Source: Bacteroidales bacterium (lineage in GTDB: Bacteria > Bacteroidota > Bacteroidia > Bacteroidales > F082). Taken from it: a stretch of DNA of 64,000 bases. The number at the start of each line of letters is the position of its first letter. Within the stretch, counting starts at the first letter, position 1. Shown here piece after piece: positions 14,514 to 23,113 of the stretch. The notes below the pieces were generated by a model. It worked only from the letters and a program-made list of their open reading frames with translations, did not search any database and was not told where the DNA came from. The translations under genes and the position numbers were made by a program. The DNA is taken from assembly GCA_017616735.1 (NCBI GenBank), contig JAFZXP010000047.1, forward strand, positions 34,359-98,358, given 5' to 3'.

Positions 14514-15322
14514 GACTCAAGACCTCCCTGTTGTTGCTGCTGCGGTGTGTTACTGTAGTGGCCGTCATCAGTGTTATACACAGGCGTTGCGAGGTACATC
14601 ACGTGATTGAGATATACACGGTTGGACTTGGTAAATATTGACAATTTTCCATTGGTGCCAATATGAATGTATTCCGAAGCGTATGCAGGGTCGAAATACA
14701 GAGTTACGTCAACTGCAGGTTTAGGAAGACCTGTGGCCACAACGCCGTGGAAGCCGCCCAGAGCATCGTTAAAGACATCGCCGTAAAGCTGCACCACGCC
14801 GCCAACCATTCTGTAGCGCACTTCACTGGAGTCACCGGCATTGAGAACACCGGAGTCAACAGCTTTGGCGTGGTTGAGGATGCGTTCTGCAAGGTTCCAT
14901 GCACCTTTGCCGATTGCGAGACGATATGTCTCAGAACCCGACACAAGCGAAGGCTCGAGGTAATCATCCTCGTAGATCTGTGACGTTCCTGTCTGTCCCG
15001 ATGTGGACACCTGTCTGTCACCTGCAGGGTTGTAATTGGTCTGCTTCGTGAACTTGATTTTAGGCGTTCCAGAATAGGACGTTGCCGGCAAAGCCCTCAC
15101 AGGCAAAATCTCACCATTGAAATAGACCCATCCGGCTGTCATGGACACTTTGGAGCCATTGGTTGTTATCTTGCATCCTGAAATGACGAAGTCATCATTG
15201 TCAAGACCGAGACCTTTCAACACGGCGCACAAAGCTTCCGCAACACCTTCCTGAAGGTATTTCAGGTCGTCAGTCCAAAAAGGAGTCAGTGCCGATTGAT
15301 TAGGTAAATTCAGTTTCTTCAT
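14510..15322 (-). CDS. Putative tail-fibre protein
   Basis: 270 residues. The N-terminal ~90 residues (NLPNQSALTPFWTDDLKYLQ, then GWVYFNGEILPV) resemble baseplate-attachment regions of phage fibres. The middle is low in cysteine and strand-rich, and the C-terminal end has a glutamine run (TPQQQQQGG). Its position between baseplate genes and the diversified fibre suggests a fibre shaft or adaptor. It overlaps the next gene by 4 bases. Confidence 0.6.
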   Translation of the reverse strand: MKKLNLPNQSALTPFWTDDLKYLQEGVAEALCAVLKGLGLDNDDFVISGCKITTNGSKVSMTAGWVYFNGEILPVRALPATSYSGTPKIKFTKQTNYNPAGDRQVSTSGQTGTSQIYEDDYLEPSLVSGSETYRLAIGKGAWNLAERILNHAKAVDSGVLNAGDSSEVRYRMVGGVVQLYGDVFNDALGGFHGVVATGLPKPAVDVTLYFDPAYASEYIHIGTNGKLSIFTKSNRVYLNHVMYLATPVYNTDDGHYSNTPQQQQQGGLES

Positions 15323-15324
15323 GG

Positions 15325-15624
15325 TTAAACATCATTTTGCTGTGTTAATGGACACGCGACTGTATTGTACTCTACGCTGCCGACAGTGAGATCCGGACAG
15401 TCAGTCTGAAGCCCTGAGTGAAGACCGTACACGTAGTTGATAAAAGCCGTGCGGCGTGCTTCATAGTCAGCGTTAGACAGCTTTGCGAATTGGTCGTCGG
15501 TTAATGCTGGATAGGTTGTTCCTCCATACGTGAAGGATGCTGTAATGTTGTAAGTTGTTGTGGTACTACCCTTTGTTATTGTAAGGGTTTTCTTTCTGGC
15601 GTACCCTGTGTTTTGATATCCCAT
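15325..15624 (-). CDS. 99-residue phage tail-region protein, function unknown
   Basis: Threonine-rich N-terminal half (KKTLTITKGSTTTTYNITAS) of likely beta structure, followed by a helical stretch (YEARRTAFINYVYGLHSG). It is 2 bases upstream of the fibre gene. It is possibly a small fibre or baseplate accessory protein; no family recognised. Confidence 0.55.
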   Translation of the reverse strand: MGYQNTGYARKKTLTITKGSTTTTYNITASFTYGGTTYPALTDDQFAKLSNADYEARRTAFINYVYGLHSGLQTDCPDLTVGSVEYNTVACPLTQQNDV

Positions 15625-15642
15625 AATTTCAAAGTTTTGTTG

Positions 15643-16530
15643 TTATTCTCTTTCAGCGTCTTCTTCCTCTTTCACCAGTCGGCAAATAGAATCAGACCAT
15701 TTAAAATCATACGGTTCCTCAGTAACCTTGACGCATACCGTGCTGCTCCATTCAAACTTGTGCGGATCCTCGGACACTTTGACGCAGATACCGTTAGACC
15801 ATGCAGATTGATATGGTTTTTCAGCTGCGTCTGTCTTAGCGCAGATAATGCTACTCCATGCGAAGGTGTGTTCACAATCCTTGACGCAGACAATATTCTT
15901 CCACTCGAACTCATAGTTTTCTTCAAGCACGCAGACAAGACGTCTCCATTCGAAGTTGTATGTCTCCACAACCGGCTCAAGCTCGAGAGCGCACACATCA
16001 TTAGTCCATGAGAATGAGTGGTGTGTCACTGTCACATCCTCATACACTATGCTGTATTGCTTACCGGCGAGTTTGTAATCGTCGATGATGGCGCGGAGTT
16101 CCCTTTCGTCAATCGTGCCGTATAAAGACTGCGGCAGGTGTACGATGAAGTCGGCCTGCTCGACTTGTGAAAGGCCTTTCGATGGAACCCACACTTGAGG
16201 AGTTCCGGAATTGTCACTCGGAACACTGACCTGATGGTTTATCAGCTCACCCTGCGCGTTGGTAGGAAGCAGAATCTCGTTGATATAAGTGCCGTCGGTG
16301 ATATAGCAGCCATTGTTTCCGCAATAGTCACAAACGACCTGCTTCAGACTGAACACCTGACCATTATGCGAAAGGCGGTACTCCTTCTTTTGGCGGTACT
16401 GCGTAAACACCAGGTGCAGCGTGCCAAGCGGTATGTTGACGCAGCGCATAAACATCACCAGCCTGCGGTTGCGTAGCGCAACCGGAAGCAGCGAAAGCAG
16501 ACGTTCAATATCTAATGAATACTTACTCAT
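15643..16530 (-). CDS. Baseplate-region protein with seven WxxxxC repeats
   Basis: 295 residues. Residues 1-160 resemble a tail protein of the position of Mu gp48 (LERLLSLLPVALRNRR-like start), including a CDYCGNNGC cluster at 67-75. Residues 170-283 consist of seven irregular tandem units of 15-20 residues, each with an aromatic pair followed by W-x4-C: W175/C180, W195/C200, W210/C215, W225/C230, W244/C249, W261/C266, W278/C283. The cysteine count is striking for a phage structural protein and could mean metal binding or disulfide cross-links after release. It overlaps the baseplate J-like gene by 8 bases. Confidence 0.65.
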   Translation of the reverse strand: MSKYSLDIERLLSLLPVALRNRRLVMFMRCVNIPLGTLHLVFTQYRQKKEYRLSHNGQVFSLKQVVCDYCGNNGCYITDGTYINEILLPTNAQGELINHQVSVPSDNSGTPQVWVPSKGLSQVEQADFIVHLPQSLYGTIDERELRAIIDDYKLAGKQYSIVYEDVTVTHHSFSWTNDVCALELEPVVETYNFEWRRLVCVLEENYEFEWKNIVCVKDCEHTFAWSSIICAKTDAAEKPYQSAWSNGICVKVSEDPHKFEWSSTVCVKVTEEPYDFKWSDSICRLVKEEEDAERE

Positions 16531-17332
16531 AATTGACTGTCAGATTTGCGAGTGTTATATGTCCGGCTATAGCTTCGTAGTTTTGTGTGTCGAGAGTCGT
16601 TTCCGTCTCGTTGGCATCGTGCGCGTTGAACACGCAGCTCTCGATGGTCACGTCCTCAACGCCATTGACCTGCTGAATGGCATCTATGAGCTTTGTCTTA
16701 TTGAACGTGCCACCATATCTGATACCGTCAAGATATGCGACAACGGCTTCCCTGATAGCGTCGTCTTTCTCCTCAGGCATAATCAGACGGTTGCGCCACA
16801 CCCTGACAGTTACATCCATGTCGTCGCTGTCGATGCTTGAGATGTTGAGATGCACACCGGCAAACTTCAGCGTATTCATATAAGCCTCAAAAGCATCCTT
16901 TTCTGTTTCTGATAATGCGCTGTAATCCTCCTTGCAGACCTTGATTGTCACGGTGTTGTATTTCTCGACCACTGCAGCGTGTTTGATAATCTGTTTTGAT
17001 TCATCGACAGACTCGTACGAGCCGTGAGCCGCGAAATAGGTGTTAGCGTCAGCGTCATCCTGATACTCCATCGCGCGGTTCCAAAGCCACGACACAGAGC
17101 CAGGATACGCGGCGGCTATGCGAGCGTCAACGTCCGACTTGAACTGCTCGAACATCCACTCAAGTGCATATTGTCCGGCGGCCACGACGAAAAGGATTAT
17201 ATTAATAAGACTGACCGCGCTTGTTTGGCTGTCCCAGCTCTCCTCCCTGTTGAGGTTAAGCTTTTCGGCAAACTCAGCGTTTGACATTATCTGGTCTGTC
17301 ATGACCTTCTTTATCTCTGCAATAGTTCTCAT
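16523..17332 (-). CDS. Baseplate J-like protein (Mu gp47 type)
   Basis: 269 residues, with the pattern of the baseplate wedge J family: a helical N terminus containing AEKLNLNREESWDSQTSAVS, a middle strand region, and a C-terminal domain starting near DMDVTVRVWRNRL with the PEEKDDAIREAVVAYLDGIRYGG-like helix and VNGVEDVTI strand (quoted in parts). J proteins assemble with gp25/W-like proteins into the baseplate wedge of contractile tails. The next gene upstream is such a gp25-like protein, overlapping by 4 bases. Confidence 0.75.
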   Translation of the reverse strand: MRTIAEIKKVMTDQIMSNAEFAEKLNLNREESWDSQTSAVSLINIILFVVAAGQYALEWMFEQFKSDVDARIAAAYPGSVSWLWNRAMEYQDDADANTYFAAHGSYESVDESKQIIKHAAVVEKYNTVTIKVCKEDYSALSETEKDAFEAYMNTLKFAGVHLNISSIDSDDMDVTVRVWRNRLIMPEEKDDAIREAVVAYLDGIRYGGTFNKTKLIDAIQQVNGVEDVTIESCVFNAHDANETETTLDTQNYEAIAGHITLANLTVNYE

Positions 17333-17622
17333 TTGTATTCAGCGTTTATTTTAATCGTCTCTCCTTTGATTTCAATCTTTTTGACGGTCATGCCGTCACG
17401 TTTCAGCTCCTCGTTGATGCGGTGCTTCCAGTATGTGTTGTCTTCATCGTTCACACTGTCGGCGATGCCGGCACCGAAAAGAGGATGCTCCTTGAACTCG
17501 CCTTTTTGAGCCGCGAGGATAAGGTACTGGTTCTGCAGTGTGCTGTTACCTGCACAAAGGTCACCGCCCGACAGAACCAGGTCGATATCATTGCCAATCA
17601 ATATGTCAGTGTTCTTTGCCAT
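17329..17622 (-). CDS. Baseplate wedge protein, gp25/W-like (Mu gp46 type)
   Basis: 97 residues, the usual size for this family. GEFKEHPLFGAGIADSVND fits the conserved core of small lysozyme-like wedge proteins, and the C-terminal strand (VKKIEIKGETIKINAEYK) matches the fold. It lies between the spike genes and baseplate J, the conserved order in contractile tails. Confidence 0.7.
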   Translation of the reverse strand: MAKNTDILIGNDIDLVLSGGDLCAGNSTLQNQYLILAAQKGEFKEHPLFGAGIADSVNDEDNTYWKHRINEELKRDGMTVKKIEIKGETIKINAEYK

Positions 17623-17625
17623 GTC

Positions 17626-17835
17626 TTAACTAATTGTTCCTGTTCCTGGTGCTGTTGTCGCACCTGTTTGTGCCGCCGCACTTCCAGCGGTACTGACAGG
17701 TATTCCTGCAGCAACTGTAATACTTGCACCTTTTATATATTCGTCGATAGCGTCAACCATCTTATCCACGACATCACCGTCCGAAGGATCAATCGCCTTA
17801 AGTTTCGCTTTCAATGTTGCTTTATCCAGTGCCAT
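17626..17835 (-). CDS. 69-residue phage protein between spike and wedge genes
   Basis: A lysine/aspartate-rich helical N terminus (DKATLKAKLKAIDPSDGD) is followed by a Thr/Ala/Gly-rich tail. It is packed 3 bases from its neighbours. Function unknown; a PAAR-like tip or spike accessory is a guess from position only. Confidence 0.5.
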   Translation of the reverse strand: MALDKATLKAKLKAIDPSDGDVVDKMVDAIDEYIKGASITVAAGIPVSTAGSAAAQTGATTAPGTGTIS

Positions 17836-17838
17836 AAC

Positions 17839-18375
17839 TCAATGTTTTATAAGTTTGTCTTCAATGTCATCCTGTTTCGTTTCCTGCAGCTGCTGTCCTG
17901 CCCATGAAGCAATGGCGGCTTTCAAGGCCGCGCCGCCGTCATAAACAACCGGCGACCATGATTTGAACACCTGCTTGACATTGTTGATGTCTTTTTCGAT
18001 GGCGTTCAATTTTTCTGTCAGCTCAATGACATTCACAAGGCCTTCGTGCTTCCCTTCATTGATGACCACGTCACCGGCAAACTTCACTGTCAGGGTGTCA
18101 ATCTCCGAATAAGCTATTATGACCAGATCGCGCAACTCACCGCTGCTGAGGTCGGCCATCATAACCATACTGCCGACAACAGGCTTCGCAAGGATGTTGT
18201 TCGCGTTCCCATTGGCCGAGGCGTTAAGGCGTACGTCGCTCACATTGAGGCGGTCTGCAATTTTCACAGTGCAGGTCTCGCTTTCAACTGATACCACTTC
18301 TCCTGTGACATAAGCAGAACCGCCTCCGCCTGCGATGTTCTTTAAAATATTCCTTATCTCCGTTGCCCTATCCAT
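17839..18375 (-). CDS. Baseplate spike/assembly protein (Mu gp45/gpV type)
   Basis: 178 residues. The N-terminal OB-like region (YVTGEVVSVESETCTVKIAD) is characteristic of gpV/gp45 spikes. The middle (VVGSMVMMADLSSGELRDLV) is strand-rich, and a C-terminal helix follows. It would form the membrane-piercing tip below the tube. It overlaps the hub gene by one base. Confidence 0.65.
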   Translation of the reverse strand: MDRATEIRNILKNIAGGGGSAYVTGEVVSVESETCTVKIADRLNVSDVRLNASANGNANNILAKPVVGSMVMMADLSSGELRDLVIIAYSEIDTLTVKFAGDVVINEGKHEGLVNVIELTEKLNAIEKDINNVKQVFKSWSPVVYDGGAALKAAIASWAGQQLQETKQDDIEDKLIKH

Positions 18376-19331
18376 CAGCTTAACTTCTTTCCGAGCGTCA
18401 CCTTCCTGACTCCTCCTGATTGCGAGAAGTCGGTTTCGACACTGATTACATAATAAGTTCCGTTCTTATACTCGTAGTCATCGTCAACAATCTTTGCCTT
18501 GTATCCGGCATCGACGTATGGAATGAGCCAGCCTTGGATGTGCCCCTCGTAGCCTTCATAAACCCTCGCGTCGAGAACCTGTTGAGCCTTGGCTTCAAGA
18601 GAGGCCTTATCGGTAACGCCTGACATCTTGACAGTCATTTTGTCGCCGCCTGTGGTTCCCTTCTCGACCTTGATGGTCTTTCCGGCTTTATCAGTACTCT
18701 CGATAACCACGAGAAGCTTGCGTTCATCCTTGCTTTTGTATTTCAGATCTGTGCCTTTGTTCTCAATGTTTGTCTTGAAGTTGTAAACGACTTCTCCGAA
18801 AATTTCAGCGTATTGCGGATGCACGTGCAGCACATTGTCCTTCAGATAGATGTTGGGGCTTGCCTCCTCCTGAATCTTCTTCAGCACGTCGTAACCTGTG
18901 GCGTTGCTGATAACGAACTTCTCATAGCTGAAGTCATAATCGCATGACACCGAGAAGTTTCCGACCTGCGAGCATACATTGCTCAGGATTGAGTTGACGT
19001 TAACTTCTTTCAGTTCCTCATCCTTGACAGATTTGCGGAACAGATAAAGGCCGTCTTCACATTCGAGAGTAAGACTGCCGCCATCGGTTTTAATGGCTTT
19101 CAAATAGCCTTTAAACTCCTCTTGAAGGTCTTCGTCGTAGCCGAGTTTTATAGACACTTCGTCGCCAACCTTCAGCTTATCTTCAACCTCGATCGTCTTA
19201 TTGAAGACAGAACCAGGAATGGTGATGACCGCTGTATCGGCAAGCAGCTCCACCGACCTCTTGATATTGACCTTTTCAAGAAGCTTCAGCTTGTAGCTGC
19301 CTATCGTAATATCCCAGTTCATCATAAACAT
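18375..19331 (-). CDS. Baseplate hub protein (gpD / Mu gp44 type)
   Basis: The start chosen is the ATG in TGATATG just after the preceding stop, giving 318 residues. ETDFSQSGGVRKVTLGKKL at the C terminus and the repeated strand-turn pattern fit late-control gene D/gp44 hub proteins. KLKVGDEVSIKLGYDEDLQ matches the hub's first barrel. These form the ring linking tube to spike. Confidence 0.7.
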   Translation of the reverse strand: MFMMNWDITIGSYKLKLLEKVNIKRSVELLADTAVITIPGSVFNKTIEVEDKLKVGDEVSIKLGYDEDLQEEFKGYLKAIKTDGGSLTLECEDGLYLFRKSVKDEELKEVNVNSILSNVCSQVGNFSVSCDYDFSYEKFVISNATGYDVLKKIQEEASPNIYLKDNVLHVHPQYAEIFGEVVYNFKTNIENKGTDLKYKSKDERKLLVVIESTDKAGKTIKVEKGTTGGDKMTVKMSGVTDKASLEAKAQQVLDARVYEGYEGHIQGWLIPYVDAGYKAKIVDDDYEYKNGTYYVISVETDFSQSGGVRKVTLGKKLS

Positions 19332-19332
19332 A

Positions 19333-19950
19333 TCAGGCCTCCTCCAATAATGAATAACCGTCGTCACTGTAAGCCTTGATTGAAAACACTTGGTTTTCCA
19401 TTCCCTTGGTGAAAGGGAAGTCGTAGCTCTCGATGGCGATATAGTTGATGTTGAAAGTATCCTCGTTGTTTAGGTAGTCGCAGATGATTTTCACTGACTC
19501 CTTGGCCTCACAGATCTCGCGCAAACGTGATATCTGCATCTTAAGCTCATCGTTGTCAACTCCGATAAGAACGCCTCCGATGGTGATTTCAAAGTCATCC
19601 TGACTCCAGCACTCCTTAATCGAACCGCGCTTCTCGAATTTGCTCACGTATCTTCTGGTGATGACATTCTTGCCGTTTACGGCCACGACCGGATCAACAG
19701 GCAAGTCCCACTTCACGCCGTCAAGCTCAAACGACACTTTGCACTGGAAAAACTCCTGTCCGAGGTTAACCAGTCCTTTTTGCGCTTCAGCTTCGACAGC
19801 AGGGTTTGTGATTGTGTTGCCTGCTTTGTCAAGCACGCGGACGATGTTCCTGAATGGTATTATAGGCGGCAAGGCGTAGCCGAGCGCACTTTTAATGCCT
19901 AATCCGGAGAGATTGGTCGCGTCGTCGATATATTGTGTTGTGCTTCCCAT
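19333..19950 (-). CDS. Tail protein of DUF6046 type
   Basis: 205 residues, strand-rich throughout, with conserved-looking WDLPVDPVVAVNGKNVITRR and the final FSIKAYSDDGYSLLEEA. I associate this with DUF6046 proteins, which occur between tape measure and hub in Bacteroidota phages. Position matches Mu gpN (DNA circulation), so it may link tape measure and hub. It overlaps the tape-measure stop/start by one base. Confidence 0.6.
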   Translation of the reverse strand: MGSTTQYIDDATNLSGLGIKSALGYALPPIIPFRNIVRVLDKAGNTITNPAVEAEAQKGLVNLGQEFFQCKVSFELDGVKWDLPVDPVVAVNGKNVITRRYVSKFEKRGSIKECWSQDDFEITIGGVLIGVDNDELKMQISRLREICEAKESVKIICDYLNNEDTFNINYIAIESYDFPFTKGMENQVFSIKAYSDDGYSLLEEA

Positions 19951-21872
19951 TATCCTGCTAATTGTGCCGAATAAAGCACTCTGAGGAGTACTTCTTCAAG
20001 CTGTGATTGAAGGCTCTCGGCGTTCTCGCTGACACTACCGTTGAAGTTGATGTCAGCCATCTTTCCGAGGTTGATAGTTATCTGAGTGTTACGCGTGCCG
20101 CCAGTGGCCACCGCGTTGGCGGCTTTTCCTGCTTCGGAATCGCCGGAACCCTTATCCGGATTGTCGCCGTTTACTTTGTCTATAATCTGATTATTGAGAC
20201 CGAGCTTGGACTTGACTCCATCAGTAACATCCGACAGTTTTTTGTCAGAGTTCCACGAGACCTCCCAAACCTTCATCTCCTGACGTTTTGTGGCGAGTTC
20301 GTCAACCTTCTGTTGAGCTTCAGCTATCTCAGCGGCGCGTCGGTCGCGATCTGCCTGAATTTTATTAAGGCCTTCGGAAGCTGCTTCACTGTCCCACAAT
20401 GACTGAAGTTTGTACCAACCTATCTTTATAGTTTCAAAACCTGTCATAAAGAAGTCGGCAATCTGAAGCCATTTAAGACGCAGGAATTCTCCCATCTGCT
20501 GGAATGACAGCTTGCAATATTCAATTACGTTATGCCAGGTCTTGCCCCAGCCTTCGGTCTTGTATATGACATAAGCTATCGCGCCAATCAGTGCCACTAC
20601 TCCAGCGACAATCCAAAAGAGCGGACAGGCAAGGAACGACAGATTAAGAGCGTCCATTGCGGCCTTAAAGCCGAGTGTTGAAACTGTCGCGATCGTGTCT
20701 AATGTAGCCTTCACTCTCGTGACCGCAGCAACAGCAAGGGTCTGAACCTTTAACGCCAGCAGTCCGGCTGTAAGTGCGCCCAAAGCGATGCCTAATACTA
20801 TAGCACCGGTACGCCCTTCCTTAAACCATCCGATAACCTTTGAGATGGCGTTACCGATAGCAGAGATGGCCTTTGTCGCAAAGTCAACGAGTGGAGAAAG
20901 CAACGGTTCGATAGCTCCAAACACGGCGATAAGCATTTCATCGACCGAGTCTTTCATCTGGTTCATTCTTCCCGACAGCGTCTGTCCGGCTTTCTCTGCA
21001 CCCTGATAGAAAAGACCGCCTTCCTCTGTTGCCCATGTGAACGCCTGTGCGAGCATTTCAGCGGAAATCTGACCTTTGCTCATTTCATCCTTCAGTTGGG
21101 ACATGCTCTTACCTGTGTGCTCACTGATAACCTGCAGAGGATTGAAGCCTGCGTTGATAAGCTGCATGAGATCCTGACCTTGGAGCTTGCCGGCACTTGT
21201 GGCCTGTGAGAAAGCCAAAGCAAGTGACTGCATCTTGCCGGCATCACCCATAGCGATGTCGCCAATCTGTTTCAACGTATTGAACGCCGACTCTCCGCTG
21301 ATGCCGAAAGACATCATTGTTTTTTGTGCGTCGATAAGGCCTGTTTTGTCGTAAACGGTCTTTTTGCCGTACTCGGAGATTTGGTTAAAAAGGGACTCTG
21401 CAGCCTCTACGTCACCTTGGAGAAGTGATGTGATGTTCTGCTTCTGCAGCTCGTTTTCCATGCCTTTTCTCACGGACTGAACCATACCAACGCCAATCAT
21501 CGACAGCGGATTGACAAGAGCCGGAATGCTTCCGGTGATGTCTTTTATCCACTTCTTAAACTTGCCTCCGTCGAGGTTTTCCAAACGCTGAACCTGATTC
21601 TCCAAACGCTGGATCTCATGGTTTGTGGCTCTGATGGCCGCCGTATTGCTGGCAGGGATCCATTCGCGCTGCTGTCTTAAAGCGGCAATCTTCTCGTTCA
21701 ACGAGCCTATACTGTTTCCAGTGTCGCTCATTGAACGCTTCGCGGCATTTATCTTGGTTTCCACTTCAGACCATTTCTCTATCATTTTATCGTTGTTGAC
21801 GTTAATAGTCTTCAACGACGGAGAGATTTTATCCTGAAGCTCCAAAATATATGTTAGAATGTTATCCGCCAT
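19950..21872 (-). CDS. Tail tape measure protein
   Basis: 640 residues. The N-terminal ~120 residues are coiled coil. A tape_meas_nterm-like region follows (GQDLMQLINAGFNPLQVIS and TLSGRMNQMKDS), then long hydrophobic segments (AIVLGIALGALTAGLLALK and CPLFWIVAGVVALIGAIAYV) and a Gly/Asn-rich C terminus. The tape measure sets tail length and may form the channel for DNA ejection. At 640 residues the tail should be short to medium for a Mu-like phage. Confidence 0.9.
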   Translation of the reverse strand: MADNILTYILELQDKISPSLKTINVNNDKMIEKWSEVETKINAAKRSMSDTGNSIGSLNEKIAALRQQREWIPASNTAAIRATNHEIQRLENQVQRLENLDGGKFKKWIKDITGSIPALVNPLSMIGVGMVQSVRKGMENELQKQNITSLLQGDVEAAESLFNQISEYGKKTVYDKTGLIDAQKTMMSFGISGESAFNTLKQIGDIAMGDAGKMQSLALAFSQATSAGKLQGQDLMQLINAGFNPLQVISEHTGKSMSQLKDEMSKGQISAEMLAQAFTWATEEGGLFYQGAEKAGQTLSGRMNQMKDSVDEMLIAVFGAIEPLLSPLVDFATKAISAIGNAISKVIGWFKEGRTGAIVLGIALGALTAGLLALKVQTLAVAAVTRVKATLDTIATVSTLGFKAAMDALNLSFLACPLFWIVAGVVALIGAIAYVIYKTEGWGKTWHNVIEYCKLSFQQMGEFLRLKWLQIADFFMTGFETIKIGWYKLQSLWDSEAASEGLNKIQADRDRRAAEIAEAQQKVDELATKRQEMKVWEVSWNSDKKLSDVTDGVKSKLGLNNQIIDKVNGDNPDKGSGDSEAGKAANAVATGGTRNTQITINLGKMADINFNGSVSENAESLQSQLEEVLLRVLYSAQLAG

Positions 21873-21885
21873 TTGATTTTTTGTT

Positions 21886-21893
21886 TATATTTG
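21886..21893 (+). promoter_or_regulatory. -7 promoter box for the plus-strand membrane-protein gene inside the tail operon
   Basis: TATATTTG followed by CAGCG matches TAnnTTTG and points against the surrounding tail operon, 21 bases before the ATG at 21915. It lies just outside the tape-measure start codon. Confidence 0.6.
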
Positions 21894-21914
21894 CAGCGTG
21901 TTAATGATTTATCT

Positions 21915-22136
21915 ATGGTAGTGCTTGAAGCTATACTGGTTTTTTACTTGTTATTCTGTGTTGCCGGAATGTTCATCAAGGCCGTGCCGGTTATCCTACT
22001 GTTACCAGTGGCTCCTTTCAAGTGCGCTGCTGAAATCAAAGCTAAACAACCTTTTACGGCTTGGCTAATCATAGCACTTTATGCCTTATTGTACACAGCA
22101 GCTGTTGTCGCTCTCATAATCGCGGCACTTTCTTAG
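21915..22136 (+). CDS. 73-residue two-helix membrane protein on the opposite strand of the tail operon
   Basis: The product begins MVVLEAILVFYLLFCVAG and contains two hydrophobic helices (about residues 3-30 and 46-72) around a short basic loop with AEIKAKQ. It lies antisense in the only gap of the tail operon and has its own -7 box, so it can be expressed in the lysogen while the tail genes are silent. Such genes (morons) often act in superinfection exclusion or host-envelope change. That role is inference; no family recognised. Confidence 0.65.
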   Translation: MVVLEAILVFYLLFCVAGMFIKAVPVILLLPVAPFKCAAEIKAKQPFTAWLIIALYALLYTAAVVALIIAALS

Positions 22137-22290
22137 CCTCCTCTTTCCTTATCCACTCAAGCTCCTTGACCTTCATTGCCCATTCCGTGTCATTCAGGCT
22201 GTCAGGGTCGGCGATGTGCATATAGTAACGCAGCTGAGCGTCCAGCATACGCATACTGTCACCGTCCGAGACCTCGGCAGCCTTTAGAGC
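22114..22290 (-). other. Candidate -1 frameshift extension of the tail assembly chaperone (G/GT-like)
   Basis: After the codons GAA AAG of the upstream gene, moving back one base opens 58 further codons before a TGA. The shift site GGAAAAG is A-rich but not the classical heptamer. The extension is charged and helical (EWAMKVKELEWIRKEEAKK). Lambda and many contractile phages make a chaperone pair this way at the same position before the tape measure. A separate gene from the ATG at 22254 is the alternative. Confidence 0.5.
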
Positions 22291-22601
22291 TTTTCCAGTT
22301 CTGCCTCCTTCACTTCTATTATTTCAGCAAGTTTGGCCGACACTCCCAAAAACAGCGCGTCGTCTGTTTTAACAGCCTCGCTGCCGCCAACAAAGCATTC
22401 TTTAAGTATTACCTCGTTGAACTTAAGAGGGTCGGTCTTTCCGGCCACTGATGCGTAACTGAGAGCCTTACGGCTTGGCTTGCGCAGATAGGCCACATGG
22501 CCGTCGCATTTGACAGCGAAGATATCGCCGTACTTTTCTTTCCAGGCCTTGATTTCTTCCGGTGTGGCCTGACCCACCATTTTGTTTTCTGTGTTTTCCA
22601 T
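22284..22601 (-). CDS. Tail assembly chaperone (G-like)
   Basis: 105 residues. Size, acidic C terminus and position between tube and tape measure fit the tail chaperone that wraps the tape measure during assembly. It contains IKAWKEKYGDIFAVKCDG and a region of short helices. It follows a strong hairpin that would lower its transcription relative to the tube gene, matching the low amounts needed. Confidence 0.65.
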   Translation of the reverse strand: MENTENKMVGQATPEEIKAWKEKYGDIFAVKCDGHVAYLRKPSRKALSYASVAGKTDPLKFNEVILKECFVGGSEAVKTDDALFLGVSAKLAEIIEVKEAELEKL

Positions 22602-22630
22602 AATTGACTTTTTTTAAAAATTTGAAAAAG

Positions 22631-22678
22631 AAGCTCCAAGTCCGTCATCATGGAAGTACAGAGACAGACTGGAGCTCT
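22631..22678 (-). terminator. Attenuating hairpin between tail tube and chaperone genes
   Basis: On the minus strand GAGCTCCAGTCTGTC pairs with GACGGACTTGGAGCTTC, followed by TTCTTTTTC. It probably stops most transcripts after the abundant capsid/sheath/tube genes and lets a fraction continue. Confidence 0.7.
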
Positions 22679-22682
22679 GTTT

Positions 22683-23093
22683 TTACGATGCCTTCTTAAG
22701 GCGTAGGAAGATGAATGGAAGAGTGATCTCCGCAAACTTATCTCCCTGTTTGTATTCCTTCGGTTCCTCGGTGAACTGCACACCCTGCAGAACGTCGGTC
22801 ACCATAACGTCACCCTGTAACGGATTACCATAGACGACCACTATATCTACCTGCAGTCCGAGTATCGTTCCATCGCCATTGAGACGAAGTGTCTCAAGCT
22901 CCGAAGGGAGTATTGTCAGCTCACCTTCGTATGACTTGTTTCCCTTCTGAATAGCAATCGGCTCGTTACCCTTGCCGTACAAGACTTCCTTTTCCTGCTT
23001 GGCGGAGTATTTCAAACCGCGAAGACCTACAGTATCCTTGCCTCCGACCATCACGGTCATGTCAGCGAATTCGTATTCTCTACTGTTGAACAT
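22683..23093 (-). CDS. Tail tube protein
   Basis: 136 residues, directly after the sheath gene as in contractile tails. The chain is strand-rich, with EYEFADMTVMVGGKDTVGLR at the start and KFAEITLPFIFLRLKK at the end, a pattern of the single-barrel tube fold. It would form the inner tube through which DNA passes. Confidence 0.7.
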   Translation of the reverse strand: MFNSREYEFADMTVMVGGKDTVGLRGLKYSAKQEKEVLYGKGNEPIAIQKGNKSYEGELTILPSELETLRLNGDGTILGLQVDIVVVYGNPLQGDVMVTDVLQGVQFTEEPKEYKQGDKFAEITLPFIFLRLKKAS

Positions 23094-23113
23094 ATCAAAT
23101 CCTTTCTTTTGGG

